Of a DNA stretch of 64,000 nt, positions 58,401-62,500 are shown piece after piece. The notes beneath the pieces were generated by a model. That model searched no databases. It was not told the DNA's origin and was given only the letters and a program-made list of their open reading frames with translations. The position numbers and the translations under genes are program-made. Position 1 is the first letter of the stretch, and each line of letters starts with the position of its first letter. The stretch is from Trileptium ribeirensis (taxonomy: Eukaryota > Nematoda > Enoplea > Enoplida > Thoracostomopsidae): assembly GCA_030248225.1 (NCBI GenBank), contig JASANE010003332.1, positions 1 to 64,000 on the forward strand, written 5' to 3'.

Positions 58401-59576
58401 CCCACAGCGTATACAACTTAGTTTGACTGTTCCCCTGAAAGTGCGACAAATGGTCCAAAAATCGACCGTGTCATCCCACAGCGTATACAACTTAGTTTGA
58501 CATGAGCGTCATTAGTTTTTTCAAATGCTTGTCATTGACTTTTGGTAATATGGATTTGTCCAGCCCTTGTCCCCAACAGCTGGAGACGTGCCAAAGCTTA
58601 TATATAGAGAAGTAATAGTATTGACATCATCACATAGAAAAAATTCAGCAACATTTGAAAATATGTTCATAAATTATAATTTCTAAAACTATGCAATCCA
58701 GCAAATAAGAATATACAATCACTCCAAAATGCGCAAATTACAATGAACGCCATCCGCAAACTAATATAAGTAATGAAATTTACTAATGTTTACTAAAACT
58801 TGGAAATATTAATTGCTTTTTGAACACTTTGTGCAGTATGTCATTGAAAGCCATGGGCGTAAGCTATATGCAGGTTATGCCGTCCTCGATATACTGTGCC
58901 TAGGCTTGAGATTCCGCCCAATCTAAAGTTCTTTTATAAGCCTTGTGCTAATTCCAAGAAGAGGTTGGAGGCCTGCCGCCGGCATAGCCCCCTATTTAAA
59001 GGGTATAACTTTACGTATTACTTTAGACATCACTTGGACCAAGGTTACACTTATTATAATCCACCTACGTATAATTTCTAAATGACGCGTGATCGTACCC
59101 GCAACCACGAGGGTTCAACGACTACATGTATCAAACCCATTTTATACCGAATTTATTGTTTGGCAATACTAAAGGTGAAAGCATCATAATCTGCAAGACG
59201 TAAACCAAGCAATGCTTGGCCTGTTTTACCTGAAATTTGTGTTGTCTGCGGAATGATGCACAACGCTTTGCTTATCAGCTTTGCTTGACGTCTTATTATC
59301 TGAATACATCCTTTCGTTTTCAAGCATTTCATTCCATAATCGCAAAACCGCTGAAGGTACGTCATGGTCTTCTGAGGTTTCTGTGCCAATGAGCGAATCT
59401 GCAGCTCGAAGTAGCGTTCTCTGGCAGTGACATATTGGAAGACAAGATAGAAATATGCCCAGTGCAAAAATGCGTAAGAATGATTTTAGACAAATTGTTG
59501 CATAACTTCTAGATGAATATGTACTATTTTGATAAATACAATTATTGCCCAAAATTATTATTTTTAATTTAATCAT
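4299..59576 (-). CDS. Secreted multi-Kunitz/lustrin protein gene, 22 coding exons, 3' end outside the model
   Basis: This is the span of the whole model; its exons are listed separately. Seen: a signal-peptide exon, a linker exon and 20 single-module exons joined by GT-AG introns whose phases agree at every junction (exon 1/2 phase 2, all others phase 1). The coding sum is 3,781 nt, about 1,260 codons, so roughly 93% of the span is intron. Known: nematodes encode large secreted proteins that combine Kunitz/BPTI domains with lustrin cysteine-rich repeats; some multi-Kunitz proteins act in cuticle formation and moulting. Inferred: an extracellular structural or protease-modulating protein. I see no transmembrane or catalytic domain. 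The last exon ends in a good donor, so the C-terminus is missing. The start codon in exon 1 is the least certain point. Confidence 0.88.
4467..7106. other. Intron 21 (between modules L9 and K11)
   Basis: Nothing gene-like. It holds one interstitial telomere-like patch (see separate entry). Confidence 0.5.
5085..5165. repeat. Interstitial TTAGGC-like patch
   Basis: Several degenerate copies of TTAGGC (GGCTTAGACC, AGGCTTAGG, CCTTAGGCTTAG) occur within 80 bp. TTAGGC is the common nematode telomere unit (established knowledge). The copies are too diverged for an active telomere. Confidence 0.45.
7107..7250 (-). CDS. Exon 21: lustrin-type module 9
   Basis: 48 codons, acceptor CGTTTATAG and donor CGAG/GTTCTT, phase 1-1. 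Pattern C-x15-C-x5-C-x5-C-x10-CC, with SNPC, FWCHFGSD and ICCPR. The donor GTTCTT is weak compared with the GTAAGT type used by most sister exons, so this exon is a candidate for inefficient splicing. Two plus-strand ORFs over the same bases are its shadows. Confidence 0.88.
7251..8587. other. Intron 20
   Basis: I see no gene, no recognisable element and no strong repeat. Confidence 0.4.
8588..8755 (-). CDS. Exon 20: Kunitz module 10
   Basis: 56 codons, acceptor CTACGTTTAG and donor CCAG/GTACAG, phase 1-1. It has GVG at 12-14, P1 Ser, RFHFN, YRG, GNKNNF and the four framework cysteines. Thr is at position 38. Its acceptor lies only 43 bp downstream (in transcription) of a hAT-type element, yet the acceptor sequence is intact. 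Confidence 0.93.
8791..9488. mobile_element. hAT-type non-autonomous element, 682 bp, with 8-bp TSD
   Basis: Element 8799-9480 is flanked by a perfect 8-bp duplication GGTGTATG (8791-8798 and 9481-9488). The ends are CAGGGCCGGCGCTA and, read from the other side, CATAGCCGGCGCTA: 12 of 14 identical. CAGGG-type ends with 8-bp duplications are the hallmark of the hAT superfamily. Subterminal GGGGGCCCCC palindromes occur at both ends. The 93-codon ORF inside shows no transposase motif, so the copy is non-autonomous. Confidence 0.85.
9987..10130 (-). CDS. Exon 19: lustrin-type module 8
   Basis: 48 codons, acceptor TCGTTTTCAG and donor GGAA/GTAAGT, phase 1-1. Pattern C-x15-C-x5-C-x5-C-x10-CC, with WENPC, HWCHIGAN and VCCPG. 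The intron that follows holds a hAT-type insertion. Confidence 0.9.
10131..12448. other. Intron 18
   Basis: It has one GC-rich island (10258-10515); the rest is very AT-rich and unstructured to my reading. No gene. Confidence 0.45.
10258..10515. repeat. GC-rich island, probable repeat insert
   Basis: Abrupt GC-rich block inside AT-rich intron, with an internal direct repeat CCAGGGGCGTCAG (near 10331 and 10390). The open frame on the minus strand is a by-product of base composition. A compositionally similar block is at 29545-29710. Element ends were not identified. Confidence 0.4.
12449..12622 (-). CDS. Exon 18: Kunitz module 9, two-residue loop insertion
   Basis: 58 codons, acceptor TTAATTCAG and donor CCCA/GTAAGA, phase 1-1. 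There are 26 residues instead of 24 between Cys5 and Cys30, with the extra two just after the P1 region (GTGTAASVVTRWYF). That would enlarge the reactive loop. GNQNNF and the other framework positions are normal, and Phe is at position 38. Confidence 0.92.
12815..13085 (-). repeat. CCAATTTTTG-core dispersed repeat, copy 1
   Basis: On the minus strand the core is a run of TTTTGCCAATTT-like words, next to a GC-rich segment with CACCCCCTCCCC near 12930. It is the same layout as the copies at 16.5, 22.5 and 27.3 kb. Confidence 0.55.
14430..14650 (+). repeat. CCAATTTTTG-core dispersed repeat, diverged copy 2
   Basis: GC-rich left end (GGCGGGATCCAAGGCGAGG, GGAGGTGGGGTAAA) then an A/T core with TGCTAAAATTTTGC words and a CACCCCGACCC right end. 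It is more diverged than the other copies. Confidence 0.4.
15036..15173 (-). CDS. Exon 17: lustrin-type module 7 (shortest)
   Basis: 46 codons, acceptor TATAATTTCAG and donor GATG/GTATGG, phase 1-1. Pattern C-x11-C-x7-C-x5-C-x10-CC: the first loop is four residues shorter than the usual 15. It has FRNPC at the start and SFWCHIGVDE then VCCPDG at the end. Confidence 0.9.
15174..16131. other. Intron 16
   Basis: A GC-rich patch with several CCGGCC words (15405-15545) stands out; no ends or ORF identify it. The rest is featureless. Confidence 0.4.
16132..16299 (-). CDS. Exon 16: Kunitz module 8
   Basis: 56 codons, acceptor CGCATTCCAG and donor CCAA/GTAAGT, phase 1-1. It has GNPC at entry, GAG at 12-14, P1 Ser, RWYFN, YKG at 35-37, GNINNF and the four framework cysteines. 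Leu is at position 38. Only the phase-1 minus frame is open across the whole domain. Confidence 0.92.
16545..16800 (+). repeat. CCAATTTTTG-core dispersed repeat, copy 3
   Basis: Order: GGGGGAATGAGGTGGGATAAA, about 100 bp of TTTTGCCAATTTTCATCC-type words, then a GC-rich tail with CCGAGCCTCAGGG. The ORF over it is a composition artefact. Confidence 0.65.
18179..18346 (-). CDS. Exon 15: lustrin-type module 6
   Basis: 56 codons, acceptor TTCAATTTCAG and donor AATG/GTAAGT, phase 1-1. Pattern C-x15-C-x13-C-x5-C-x10-CC: the second loop (SLTPAKDDPFV region) is the longest of the family. It starts WINPC and ends YWCHVGAD then VCCPN. Confidence 0.9.
18347..22083. other. Intron 14, with a tandem duplication
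   Basis: It holds a 219-bp duplication at 20839-21276. A moderately GC-rich stretch at 19935-20250 (several GGGG/CCCC runs) is unassigned. No exon found. Confidence 0.45.
20839..21276. repeat. Direct duplication, about 219-bp unit
   Basis: Units 20839-21057 and 21058-21276 align throughout, sharing words such as TTTTATATCATT, ACCGCATTC and ATCATAATGTT. A third partial relative (CCTAAAAGTTCCGAAAAAAA, then GTATCATTGGAACC) is at about 61215-61285, so the unit is dispersed as well as tandem. Confidence 0.75.
22084..22254 (-). CDS. Exon 14: Kunitz module 7
   Basis: 57 codons, acceptor TTTGTTTTTAG and donor CCCA/GTAAGT, phase 1-1. It has DNVSAC at entry with an N-glycosylation sequon (NVS), GVG at 12-14, P1 Ser, RWYFD, GNANNF and the four framework cysteines. 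Leu is at position 38. Confidence 0.93.
22350..22735 (+). repeat. CCAATTTTTG-core dispersed repeat, copy 4
   Basis: GC-rich left part with GAGGTGGGGATACG and CTCCCC, core ACCAATTTCACCCCAATTTTTG, and a right part with GAGCCTCAGGGAAGAATGGG and GGGCTCCGAGGCC. Confidence 0.65.
24287..24433 (-). CDS. Exon 13: lustrin-type module 5
   Basis: 49 codons, acceptor GTATTTTTAG and donor TCAG/GTAAGC, phase 1-1. Pattern C-x15-C-x6-C-x5-C-x10-CC. The first loop is strongly basic (LLNKRRKPRG), unlike its sisters. It begins WVNAC and ends YFCHVGA then MCCKS. It is too short for simple ORF finding, because its frame closes soon after the exon borders. Confidence 0.9.
24434..26505. other. Intron 12
   Basis: No repeat or gene recognised. 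A 69-codon minus ORF at 24868-25077 has no acceptor/donor pair in phase 1 and no module motif. Confidence 0.4.
26506..26673 (-). CDS. Exon 12: Kunitz module 6, the only one with a basic P1
   Basis: 56 codons, acceptor ATGTTTTAG and donor CCAA/GTAGGA, phase 1-1. The four framework cysteines are present with GIG at 12-14, RYHYN and GNANNF. P1 (position 15) is Lys followed by Ala16, the same pair as the trypsin-binding site of BPTI. Positions 14 and 38 are Gly and Arg, so the stabilising disulfide next to this loop is missing. If any module inhibits a trypsin-like enzyme, this is the candidate (inference). Confidence 0.92.
26674..29132. other. Intron 11
   Basis: It holds a GC-rich dispersed repeat (next entry); from 27770 on it is AT-rich with no feature recognised. 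Confidence 0.45.
27015..27625 (+). repeat. CCAATTTTTG-core dispersed repeat, copy 5 plus adjoining GC-rich block
   Basis: 27255-27625 repeats the family layout: GGTTAGGGAGATT, CGGAGGGATAAT, core TTTTTGCC/CCAATTTTT words, tail CCGAGCCTCAGGGGCG. Just before it, 27018 opens with CAGTGGCCGTTCCAGGACTT and GGGGGAGGGG. That resembles a hAT-type end, but no partner end or duplication was found. Confidence 0.6.
29133..29291 (-). CDS. Exon 11: lustrin-type module 4
   Basis: 53 codons, acceptor AATATTTTCAG and donor GGGG/GTGCGT, phase 1-1. Pattern C-x20-C-x5-C-x5-C-x10-CC: the first loop is five residues longer than in most sister modules and rich in Thr, Ala and acidic residues. GFWCHLGET and CCRG end the module. 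Confidence 0.9.
29292..30248. other. Intron 10
   Basis: A GC-rich block at 29545-29710 contains two GACCGTGT words 50 bp apart and runs of C. No ends or coding potential recognised. The rest is AT-rich. Confidence 0.4.
30249..30416 (-). CDS. Exon 10: Kunitz module 5
   Basis: 56 codons, acceptor TTTTGTTTTAG and donor CCCG/GTAAGC, phase 1-1. It has GEG at 12-14, P1 Asn, RFFFD, YRG at 35-37, GNDNNF and the four framework cysteines. Phe is at position 38. The ORF continues past the donor for several codons, but the donor and the homology both end at the Gly after CP. Confidence 0.93.
31052..31195 (-). CDS. Exon 9: lustrin-type module 3
   Basis: 48 codons, acceptor TTTATTACAG and donor CGC/GTAACT, phase 1-1. 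Pattern C-x15-C-x5-C-x5-C-x10-CC with QNPC, GFYCHFGVD and CCSTR. It sits between the 11.7-kb intron upstream and a 635-bp intron to Kunitz 5, one of the shortest intervals in the gene. Confidence 0.9.
32045..32660 (-). pseudogene. Mariner/Tc1-like transposase remnant
   Basis: The minus frame at 32621-32361 reads as the N-terminal helix-turn-helix part (QNWCRHSSSKPP, KTIAS, TGSVAHL, then SIRHCAAEF..STVSELLK). Further down, about 32162-32103 encodes EHCVDAPGLTVWVGIWS, and after a frameshift come PDGFFGPFYFGG words. These match DDE transposases of the mariner/IS630 type common in invertebrates. Stops and frameshifts break it, so it is inactive. Terminal repeats were not found. Confidence 0.72.
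33295..33655 (-). repeat. CCAATTTTTG-core dispersed repeat, copy 6
   Basis: Minus orientation: core of TTTTGCCAAAATTTTCC-type words (33400-33540), with GC-rich ends including CTCCTGGACCCGG and CCCCTGGGACTTCGAGC. Confidence 0.6.
34200..37540 (+). mobile_element. Decayed non-LTR retrotransposon (ORF1 plus EN/RT remnants)
   Basis: It starts with ATG at 34201 (MGSKSQRNKSDRNLSYFCK), and a Cys/His-bearing ORF1-like stretch follows. At 35700-35770 there is an endonuclease-like HIRGGVLDL. RT features appear at 36230-36640 (LFIKDIEDD, then KYFANDN where the FADD catalytic motif should be). Next comes VHNWCAQNGLNISFNKC, VNDLGVTVSPTLKLS, and a C-terminal part ending at the stop near 37373 (YWNCLPSDIV). 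A short tail with AATAAA-like TTTAATAAA lies near 37510. Many stops and a changed catalytic Asp show it is dead. The type is of the CR1/L2/jockey kind; the exact clade cannot be fixed by eye. Confidence 0.8.
39331..39352. repeat. Perfect 9-bp hairpin
   Basis: Arms GTCACAGCC and GGCTGTGAC around TTCA. Isolated in an intron; function unknown. Confidence 0.6.
39395..39487. repeat. Two 37-bp direct repeats, 56-bp period
   Basis: Copies 39395-39431 and 39451-39487 share GTGTTTTTATAGATAGACG and adjoining bases with two mismatches. Confidence 0.8.
42275..42306. repeat. Hairpin CCCTTAAATGC / GCATTTAAGGG
   Basis: Perfect 11-bp arms around a 10-base loop. A CCCCTTAAATGC word also occurs near 41299. 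Just below, GTCCCTaAATACCCACAC and GTCCCTTAATACCCACAC repeat at about 42463 and 42496. Possibly pieces of one small element. Confidence 0.65.
42893..43060 (-). CDS. Exon 8: Kunitz module 4
   Basis: 56 codons, acceptor CAACTTTAG and donor CCAG/GTATGT, phase 1-1. It has GTG at 12-14, P1 Pro, RFYFD, GNANNF and the four framework cysteines. Position 33, almost invariably Phe in Kunitz domains, is Met here (EAMEY), and position 38 is Leu. The longest intron of the gene (11.7 kb) follows it. Confidence 0.92.
43061..44632. other. Intron 7
   Basis: No repeat or coding signal recognised. Confidence 0.4.
44633..44779 (-). CDS. Exon 7: lustrin-type module 2
   Basis: 49 codons, acceptor TCTGTTGCAG and donor GAAA/GTAAAG, phase 1-1. 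Pattern C-x15-C-x7-C-x5-C-x10-CC with VNPC, YYCHVGT and a CCQ end. It is flanked by Kunitz 3 and 4. The residues between cysteines 1 and 2 are hydrophilic (EPFRHEDGQ). Confidence 0.9.
46050..47170. repeat. Tandem array, 174-bp period, four units
   Basis: The word TTGCTCTACAAAATGAG and variants start units at 46050, 46224, 46833 and 47001. Spacing is 174, then 609, then 168; removing the 427-bp insertion and one 8-bp duplication brings 609 to 174. Each unit carries a TTTTCGTGTATTTTTGGTC-like part and GGGCCC or GTCCC words. The size is that of many satellite monomers. Confidence 0.78.
46339..46781. mobile_element. hAT-type non-autonomous element, 427 bp
   Basis: Element 46347-46773 lies between CCTTGCGG (46339-46346) and CTTTGCGG (46774-46781), 7 of 8 identical. 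The left end CAGGAGCGTAGCAAAAGG and the right end read inward TAGTGGCGTACCCAGA share the AG..GCGTA.C core typical of hAT ends. The interior shows no transposase. It is unrelated in sequence to the copy at 8.8 kb apart from superfamily-type ends. Confidence 0.78.
47586..47753 (-). CDS. Exon 6: Kunitz module 3
   Basis: 56 codons, acceptor TTTTTAG and donor TTTTG/GTAATA, phase 1-1. Cys5/30/51/55 have standard spacing, with GIG at 12-14, P1 Pro, RFAF, YHG at 35-37 and GNQNNF. Leu occupies position 38. The sequence around Cys55 is CFG rather than the CPG or CPS seen in most other modules. Confidence 0.92.
47825..48070 (-). repeat. CCAATTTTTG-core dispersed repeat, copy 7
   Basis: GC-rich part GGCGAGGGGTGGTACGGTGG, then CTCTCTCCCTC, then A-rich core words AAAATTGACAAACATTG and AAGAATTGGTAAAAATTT, closing with CTACCCCCCCTTC. 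Confidence 0.5.
48652..48938 (+). mobile_element. TTAA-flanked short element, copy A, with tRNA-like core
   Basis: 48656-48934 (279 bp) sits between two TTAA tetramers. Left end TCTTCCATGCCCAA; right end read inward TCCTTTAATAC. The interior contains GATGGCTCAGTGGTTTATG (A-box-like) and GGGGTTAGATCC (B-box-like), followed by GCGCAGGCTTGAGTTTG as in copy C. TTAA duplication suggests the piggyBac group. Confidence 0.65.
48962..49230 (+). mobile_element. CTAA-flanked short element, copy B
   Basis: 48966-49226 (261 bp) lies between CTAA tetramers. The left end CGCTTTCATTTTCAA matches copies A and C. The interior shares GCATATTGCAACGCGTTATG with copy A and has CATAGCTCAGAGTGGTTTGCG, but its B-box is decayed. 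It starts 27 bp after copy A's right TTAA. Confidence 0.6.
49395..49620 (+). repeat. CCAATTTTTG-core dispersed repeat, copy 8
   Basis: A run of TTTTTGCCAATTCC, CCCAATTTTTGCCAATTTT and CCATTTTTGCCGC words, with a GC-richer right end CCGGACACCTTCGGTGC. The left GC-rich end is reduced to ATCGGGGGAATTCG. Confidence 0.55.
50006..50164 (-). CDS. Exon 5: lustrin-type module 1
   Basis: 53 codons, acceptor TTTTTTCAG and donor GGAA/GTATGT, phase 1-1. Cysteine pattern: C-x15-C-x9-C-x5-C-x10-CC, with NPC at the start and FYCHVGA before the terminal CC. The family is cysteine-rich and extracellular, and nothing in it suggests catalysis. The Glu at its entry is formed across the splice junction with Kunitz 2. 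Confidence 0.88.
51080..51600 (+). pseudogene. Non-LTR reverse transcriptase C-terminal fragment
   Basis: Across frames it reads LRISYTKTKVV, then NVDNFSYLGLVLT, SSVFSHLKNLLQNGNICSTA and FPALLFGAETWTPD. That is the order seen after the catalytic part of endonuclease-type retrotransposon RTs (K..K.V, FKYLG, TK..., LLYG.ETW). Stops and frameshifts are present. It is distinct from the element at 34-37 kb. Confidence 0.68.
52545..52830 (-). repeat. CCAATTTTTG-core dispersed repeat, copy 9
   Basis: Minus orientation: GC-rich CTTCCTCAGGGCATCACC and CTCTCCTGGGGTG, A-rich core AAAATTGAGCCAAATTG / AAAATTGGGGAAG, and right end CATCCCACCCTAGAGGGG. Confidence 0.6.
53212..53376 (-). CDS. Exon 4: Kunitz module 2
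   Basis: 55 codons between acceptor TCAATATTTAG and donor CCAG/GTAATA, phase 1-1. There are exactly 24 residues between Cys5 and Cys30, 20 to Cys51 and 3 to Cys55, the BPTI spacing. RFFFN and GNRNNF are the signature strings. Position 14 is Gly, P1 is Ser and position 38 is Ser, so the 14-38 disulfide is absent. It follows Kunitz 1 directly in the model, the only place where two Kunitz modules are adjacent. Confidence 0.93.
53665..53889 (-). other. Orphan ORF in intron 3, unassigned
   Basis: A 74-codon reading frame lies in the interval where the alternating pattern would predict a lustrin module (between Kunitz 1 and 2). It contains the string GIWLDHCYFVGAGF, faintly like the WCHxGA part of a lustrin module, followed by ISYVTQKLTRIG. 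It lacks the other lustrin cysteines and the terminal CC, and I cannot place convincing phase-1 splice sites around it. It could be a diverged module, a transposon scrap or chance. Confidence 0.2.
55625..55745. repeat. G-rich block joined to TTAGGC-like words
   Basis: GCGGGGGGTTCGGGGGTGGC and CCCCCGACTTAGGCTTGGGC are followed by CCTTAGCTTAGG and TTCTTAGGCTTAG. It is similar in character to the patch at 5.1 kb. Confidence 0.45.
56441..56617 (-). CDS. Exon 3: Kunitz module 1, with an unusual CC pair
   Basis: 59 codons, acceptor TTTTTTTAG and donor GAAG/GTAAAA, phase 1-1. The BPTI frame of cysteines 5, 30, 51 and 55 is present, with RWFF before Cys30 and GNSNNF after position 40. In BPTI numbering, position 14 is Gly (GTG), the P1 position 15 is Pro, and positions 38-39 are Cys-Cys (SGCCGN). 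It is the only Kunitz module here with any cysteine at position 38, and that residue has no Cys14 partner. It could pair with its neighbour, form an interchain bond, or be a relic of the canonical 14-38 bond. It is the first folded module of the protein. Confidence 0.92.
56618..57322. other. Intron 2
   Basis: No repeat or further exon recognised. The ORF running through Kunitz 1 into this interval is intronic beyond the acceptor. Confidence 0.45.
57323..57543 (-). CDS. Exon 2: linker of unknown fold
   Basis: Acceptor TATTTCAG at 57544 and donor AAG/GTGAAAG at 57322 bound 73 full codons. The incoming phase (one base) and outgoing phase (one base) match exon 1 and exon 3 exactly, which is the main support. 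The peptide has a basic stretch (YLRIRLPKRATRAK, including a dibasic KR) and an aromatic stretch (VWFPEWTGIEQM). It has no cysteine, unlike every following exon. I recognise no domain. It may be a spacer between the signal peptide and the first module, possibly a processing site. Its composition looks protein-coding rather than random. Confidence 0.7.
57680..57952 (+). mobile_element. CTAA-flanked short element, copy C (best preserved)
   Basis: 57684-57948 (265 bp) lies between CTAA tetramers. Ends CCCTCTCATGCCCG and, read inward, CCCTTTCATGCCCG match at 13 of 14. The interior has GGATAGCTCAGTGG (A-box-like) and GGGTTCGATCCC (a B-box close to the tRNA consensus), but no tRNA acceptor stem can be formed. 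TTAA-like targets and CCC ends point to a piggyBac-type non-autonomous element. Confidence 0.72.
58281..58502. repeat. Three perfect-to-near-perfect 74-bp tandem repeats
   Basis: Units start at 58281, 58355 and 58429 (GTTCCCCTGAAAGTGCGAC) and are almost identical, with one A/T difference in the first unit. 74 is not a multiple of three, and no frame is conserved, so it is not coding. Confidence 0.9.
59230..59576 (-). CDS. Exon 1: signal peptide and acidic N-terminal region
   Basis: The first in-frame ATG is at 59576. A hydrophobic run around residues 33-49 (FLRIFALGIFLSCLPIC) followed by HCQ looks like a signal peptide, with likely cleavage just before Q52. The remainder (residues 52-116) is hydrophilic, with an NKT sequon near residue 94 and no recognised domain. 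The exon ends TTC AG at a GTAAAA donor, leaving two bases of a codon that the first G of exon 2 completes as Arg. The about 30 residues before the hydrophobic core are long for a signal peptide, so translation may really start on an unseen upstream exon. An acceptor-like CATCTAG lies about 45 nt before the hydrophobic stretch. An overlapping longer reading frame at 59153-59467 lacks these features. Confidence 0.68.
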
Positions 59577-62500
59577 TCTTTATTAACGACAAAATTCTGA
59601 AATAATGTCATACAATGAATGAGTGAATCTACTTCAGGTGCGTACAATATGACTGTTATTTAGTCAAAAATCAAGAAATGAATCTTGCAAAAATTCGAGT
59701 TTTCTTTTCTGAAATTGATATTCTCACCTTAGCCAAGGTGAAAATAAGTTCTATGAAGTATAGACACAGTTTTGTAAGGCCAATTCGTCCATTTCGTACG
59801 TTTGTTCTTGATGATCAAATTACATGTTGAATCGGACAACTGTTTTCGCTCTCTGTGTATTCAAGAAAATCGCTATTAGAACCATGTTTCCAAGTATTCA
59901 CGGTCAGCAAATTGCGATACTAAGTCGTTAGTGACTGATTAGACCACCTACGTGTTGCTGTGTGTTGCGGACCGTGTGCTGTGTGCATCAGAGAAAATCG
60001 TGTTCTGTGGGTAGACATCTATTTAAAAATCGTGGTCGTGCGCCAAATTGATGAAAACACTCTAAGTGTACGTAAGCAAAGTGAATTCGTTCTACTATTC
60101 TATGCTAATCCTAGCGGCTACGGATACCGGTAGACCTGTTACGAGACTTTATATGCCCGACAATTTACGTAAATACTGTGTGATTTCTTTAGGACTATTG
60201 CACTAACGATTATGACACATGGAATAGACTCTTCGTATGAACAGTTTTAAGAGATGCCAATGATTTAAAGATGATTTTCTAGTTTTTTTGGCTTTTAATG
60301 CCAAATATACACGCCAAAAAACAACATTCTGCATATCGTTCGTGTTCCCAGACATGACTTGGTCGTTTCCATTAATTCTTTATTTGCATTGCGCAGGAGA
60401 TGGATATATATATGAAGTGGCGATATCAGTGTGACTGTGGCTTAACTGTGGGATGCGTATGTGTCACTCCGAAAGATTAGGTCCAATTTGCAATTTGTTC
60501 GCGGCAATTTGTTTGGCTTGATCGCTATAATTGGACGGTCACGACTTTTGTTTCAAAACTCTCAACTCAATCGCCTTAATGCTATATGTGTACCCTTTTT
60601 CAACCTGCTTTGGAATGCTACAATTTTTTGCAATTTGATGTATGTGATCCAATTTCTTAGAATACTGCTTCCAAATTGTGTAAATGTAGAGGTATGATCA
60701 CATAGTGTAAAATATTTATCGCTTGATATAAAAATTGGAATCAATGACGTAATATATTATAGAGCCAAAATGGCGTTATACGCTTCTCGGGATTGCATGA
60801 AACTGAACTGCTACTTGTTGCGTTTATCCAGACAAAAATGGCTAATGATAATATCGCATTTCACCACCTTATACCACTGGACGAGATCATATTTTATTTT
60901 ACTTGTTTCTAAAGCTTCTAAAAACGACATTGATCACGTAGGAGAACATTGTTGATGAGACGCTGCATTACGTATCAAATATAATGGCTACGGACTATGA
61001 AGTTAAAGATGTTATATGAGCCAAAACGGACATGTTTTAACGATATTATCTTCTGTAATAAGAAAATGCGTGTTTTAGGTTATACTCTTCCTGCCGGATA
61101 TGGACAATTTTAAAGAAACGTAGCTAATGTTGGTGTCGTTAGTCTCAGCTTTTTCAGACTTTTAAAAATCTTCACGAGAACCATAATTACTACAATTTTT
61201 TCGATTTATTGGTTGCTCTTGATACCTAAAAGTTCCGAAAAAAATTCCTTATCAAATGTATGATTATATGTATCATTGGAACCATATCAACAAACAAATT
61301 CAATTGTAATAAAATCCTTAATTCTCAGGATAACTGCTTAGGCGAATGCTTAGGATTTCACTCAAATGGGCGTAACTTTTTAACTGATGAATAGATTTAT
61401 TTTGACACCATTCGCTTCTACTAGTCAATGAGGTTTTATTGGTAATACAATTATACATTTACTGAAATTTTATCGGGCTGGGGGCTATAAATTATAAAAC
61501 CTGACAAAATTTGCTTGTATTAAAATTTCAATTTGCTCGGGCGTCATTCCATAGCACGAGCGCATGTCTGAGCGATATTACATCCATGTGTTGACAACTA
61601 AAGGTCACATCAACTCTGAAAATATGGGCTTTATCGGCTCACTTATTACTTGGGCTAGGAAACGAACTAATATTAACCTAAAACATAGTATTGTTTCACC
61701 TGTGCTCCCGAACAGGCAGAGATATATCCATAATATAGCTAGTTGTAGACGCGTAGCCATAAATGCACAAGACAGAAAATTATCCAAATATTTTAATCTG
61801 TCTCTGTTAGCAATGCACTTAAATTTTGCGAATTGGATAGCATGTAATGTAACTATTGTAAGCACTATTTTGCCAATTTGTTATATAATATCGAAATTTT
61901 GCTTTCTGATCTTGCAAATTTGACAATGTGACCGATTTTATATAGAACCTGAATAACCTACGCCAGATTCGTACATAACACATATTCTAGCCGGCAGTAT
62001 AAAATCGTATGCGGTTACGTGAATCTTCGAGTTCATAAATTACAGGGTTAAAACCTATATTCGGCCGAATTAATGTCTCCTGATTAACGACGGTAATTAG
62101 ATATATTCTTGAAATCACGTTTTCTCTCTAAACATCTCTTTCGAGAGAACTTGTGGTGTAAAACTCCTTTGAAACCAAAGACCACTCCTTTTTCTTACAA
62201 CTTTTTCCGTAGAAGGGGGTTCAGCGTCCTGCCTGTAAAGGCTAACTTGTTAAAAGGCAATAGCATTTCATTTCAAAGAATGCTACTGCAGAAAAGATAT
62301 AAAACATACCACTTTGGACGACTACAATGGTCCACCGCGAAACACAAGAGAGAGCAATTTAATGTAAACCGAAAAACTACTTAGATGGGAAATATTCCCG
62401 TCCATGAAATATTAGATTGATTTCCATGCGTCGACGGTCCGTATATGACCTGTAAGGCACCATCTGTATATACTGTCATTTGCAGGCTGCTACATCTATT

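Noticed and set aside
58281..58502. CRISPR-like array
   Set aside because: The units are contiguous 74-bp repeats with no unique spacers, in a eukaryotic intron.
59153..59467. 104-codon minus ORF overlapping exon 1
   Set aside because: The overlapping frame at 59230-59576 has the signal peptide and a donor in the phase needed by exon 2; this one has neither.
61564..61923. 119-codon plus ORF as a gene
   Set aside because: No domain, signal or splice context is recognised, and a competing minus ORF overlaps it; it is compatible with chance in this sequence.
62109..62384. 91-codon basic plus ORF as a gene
   Set aside because: No recognised motif or supporting context; basic composition alone is not evidence.
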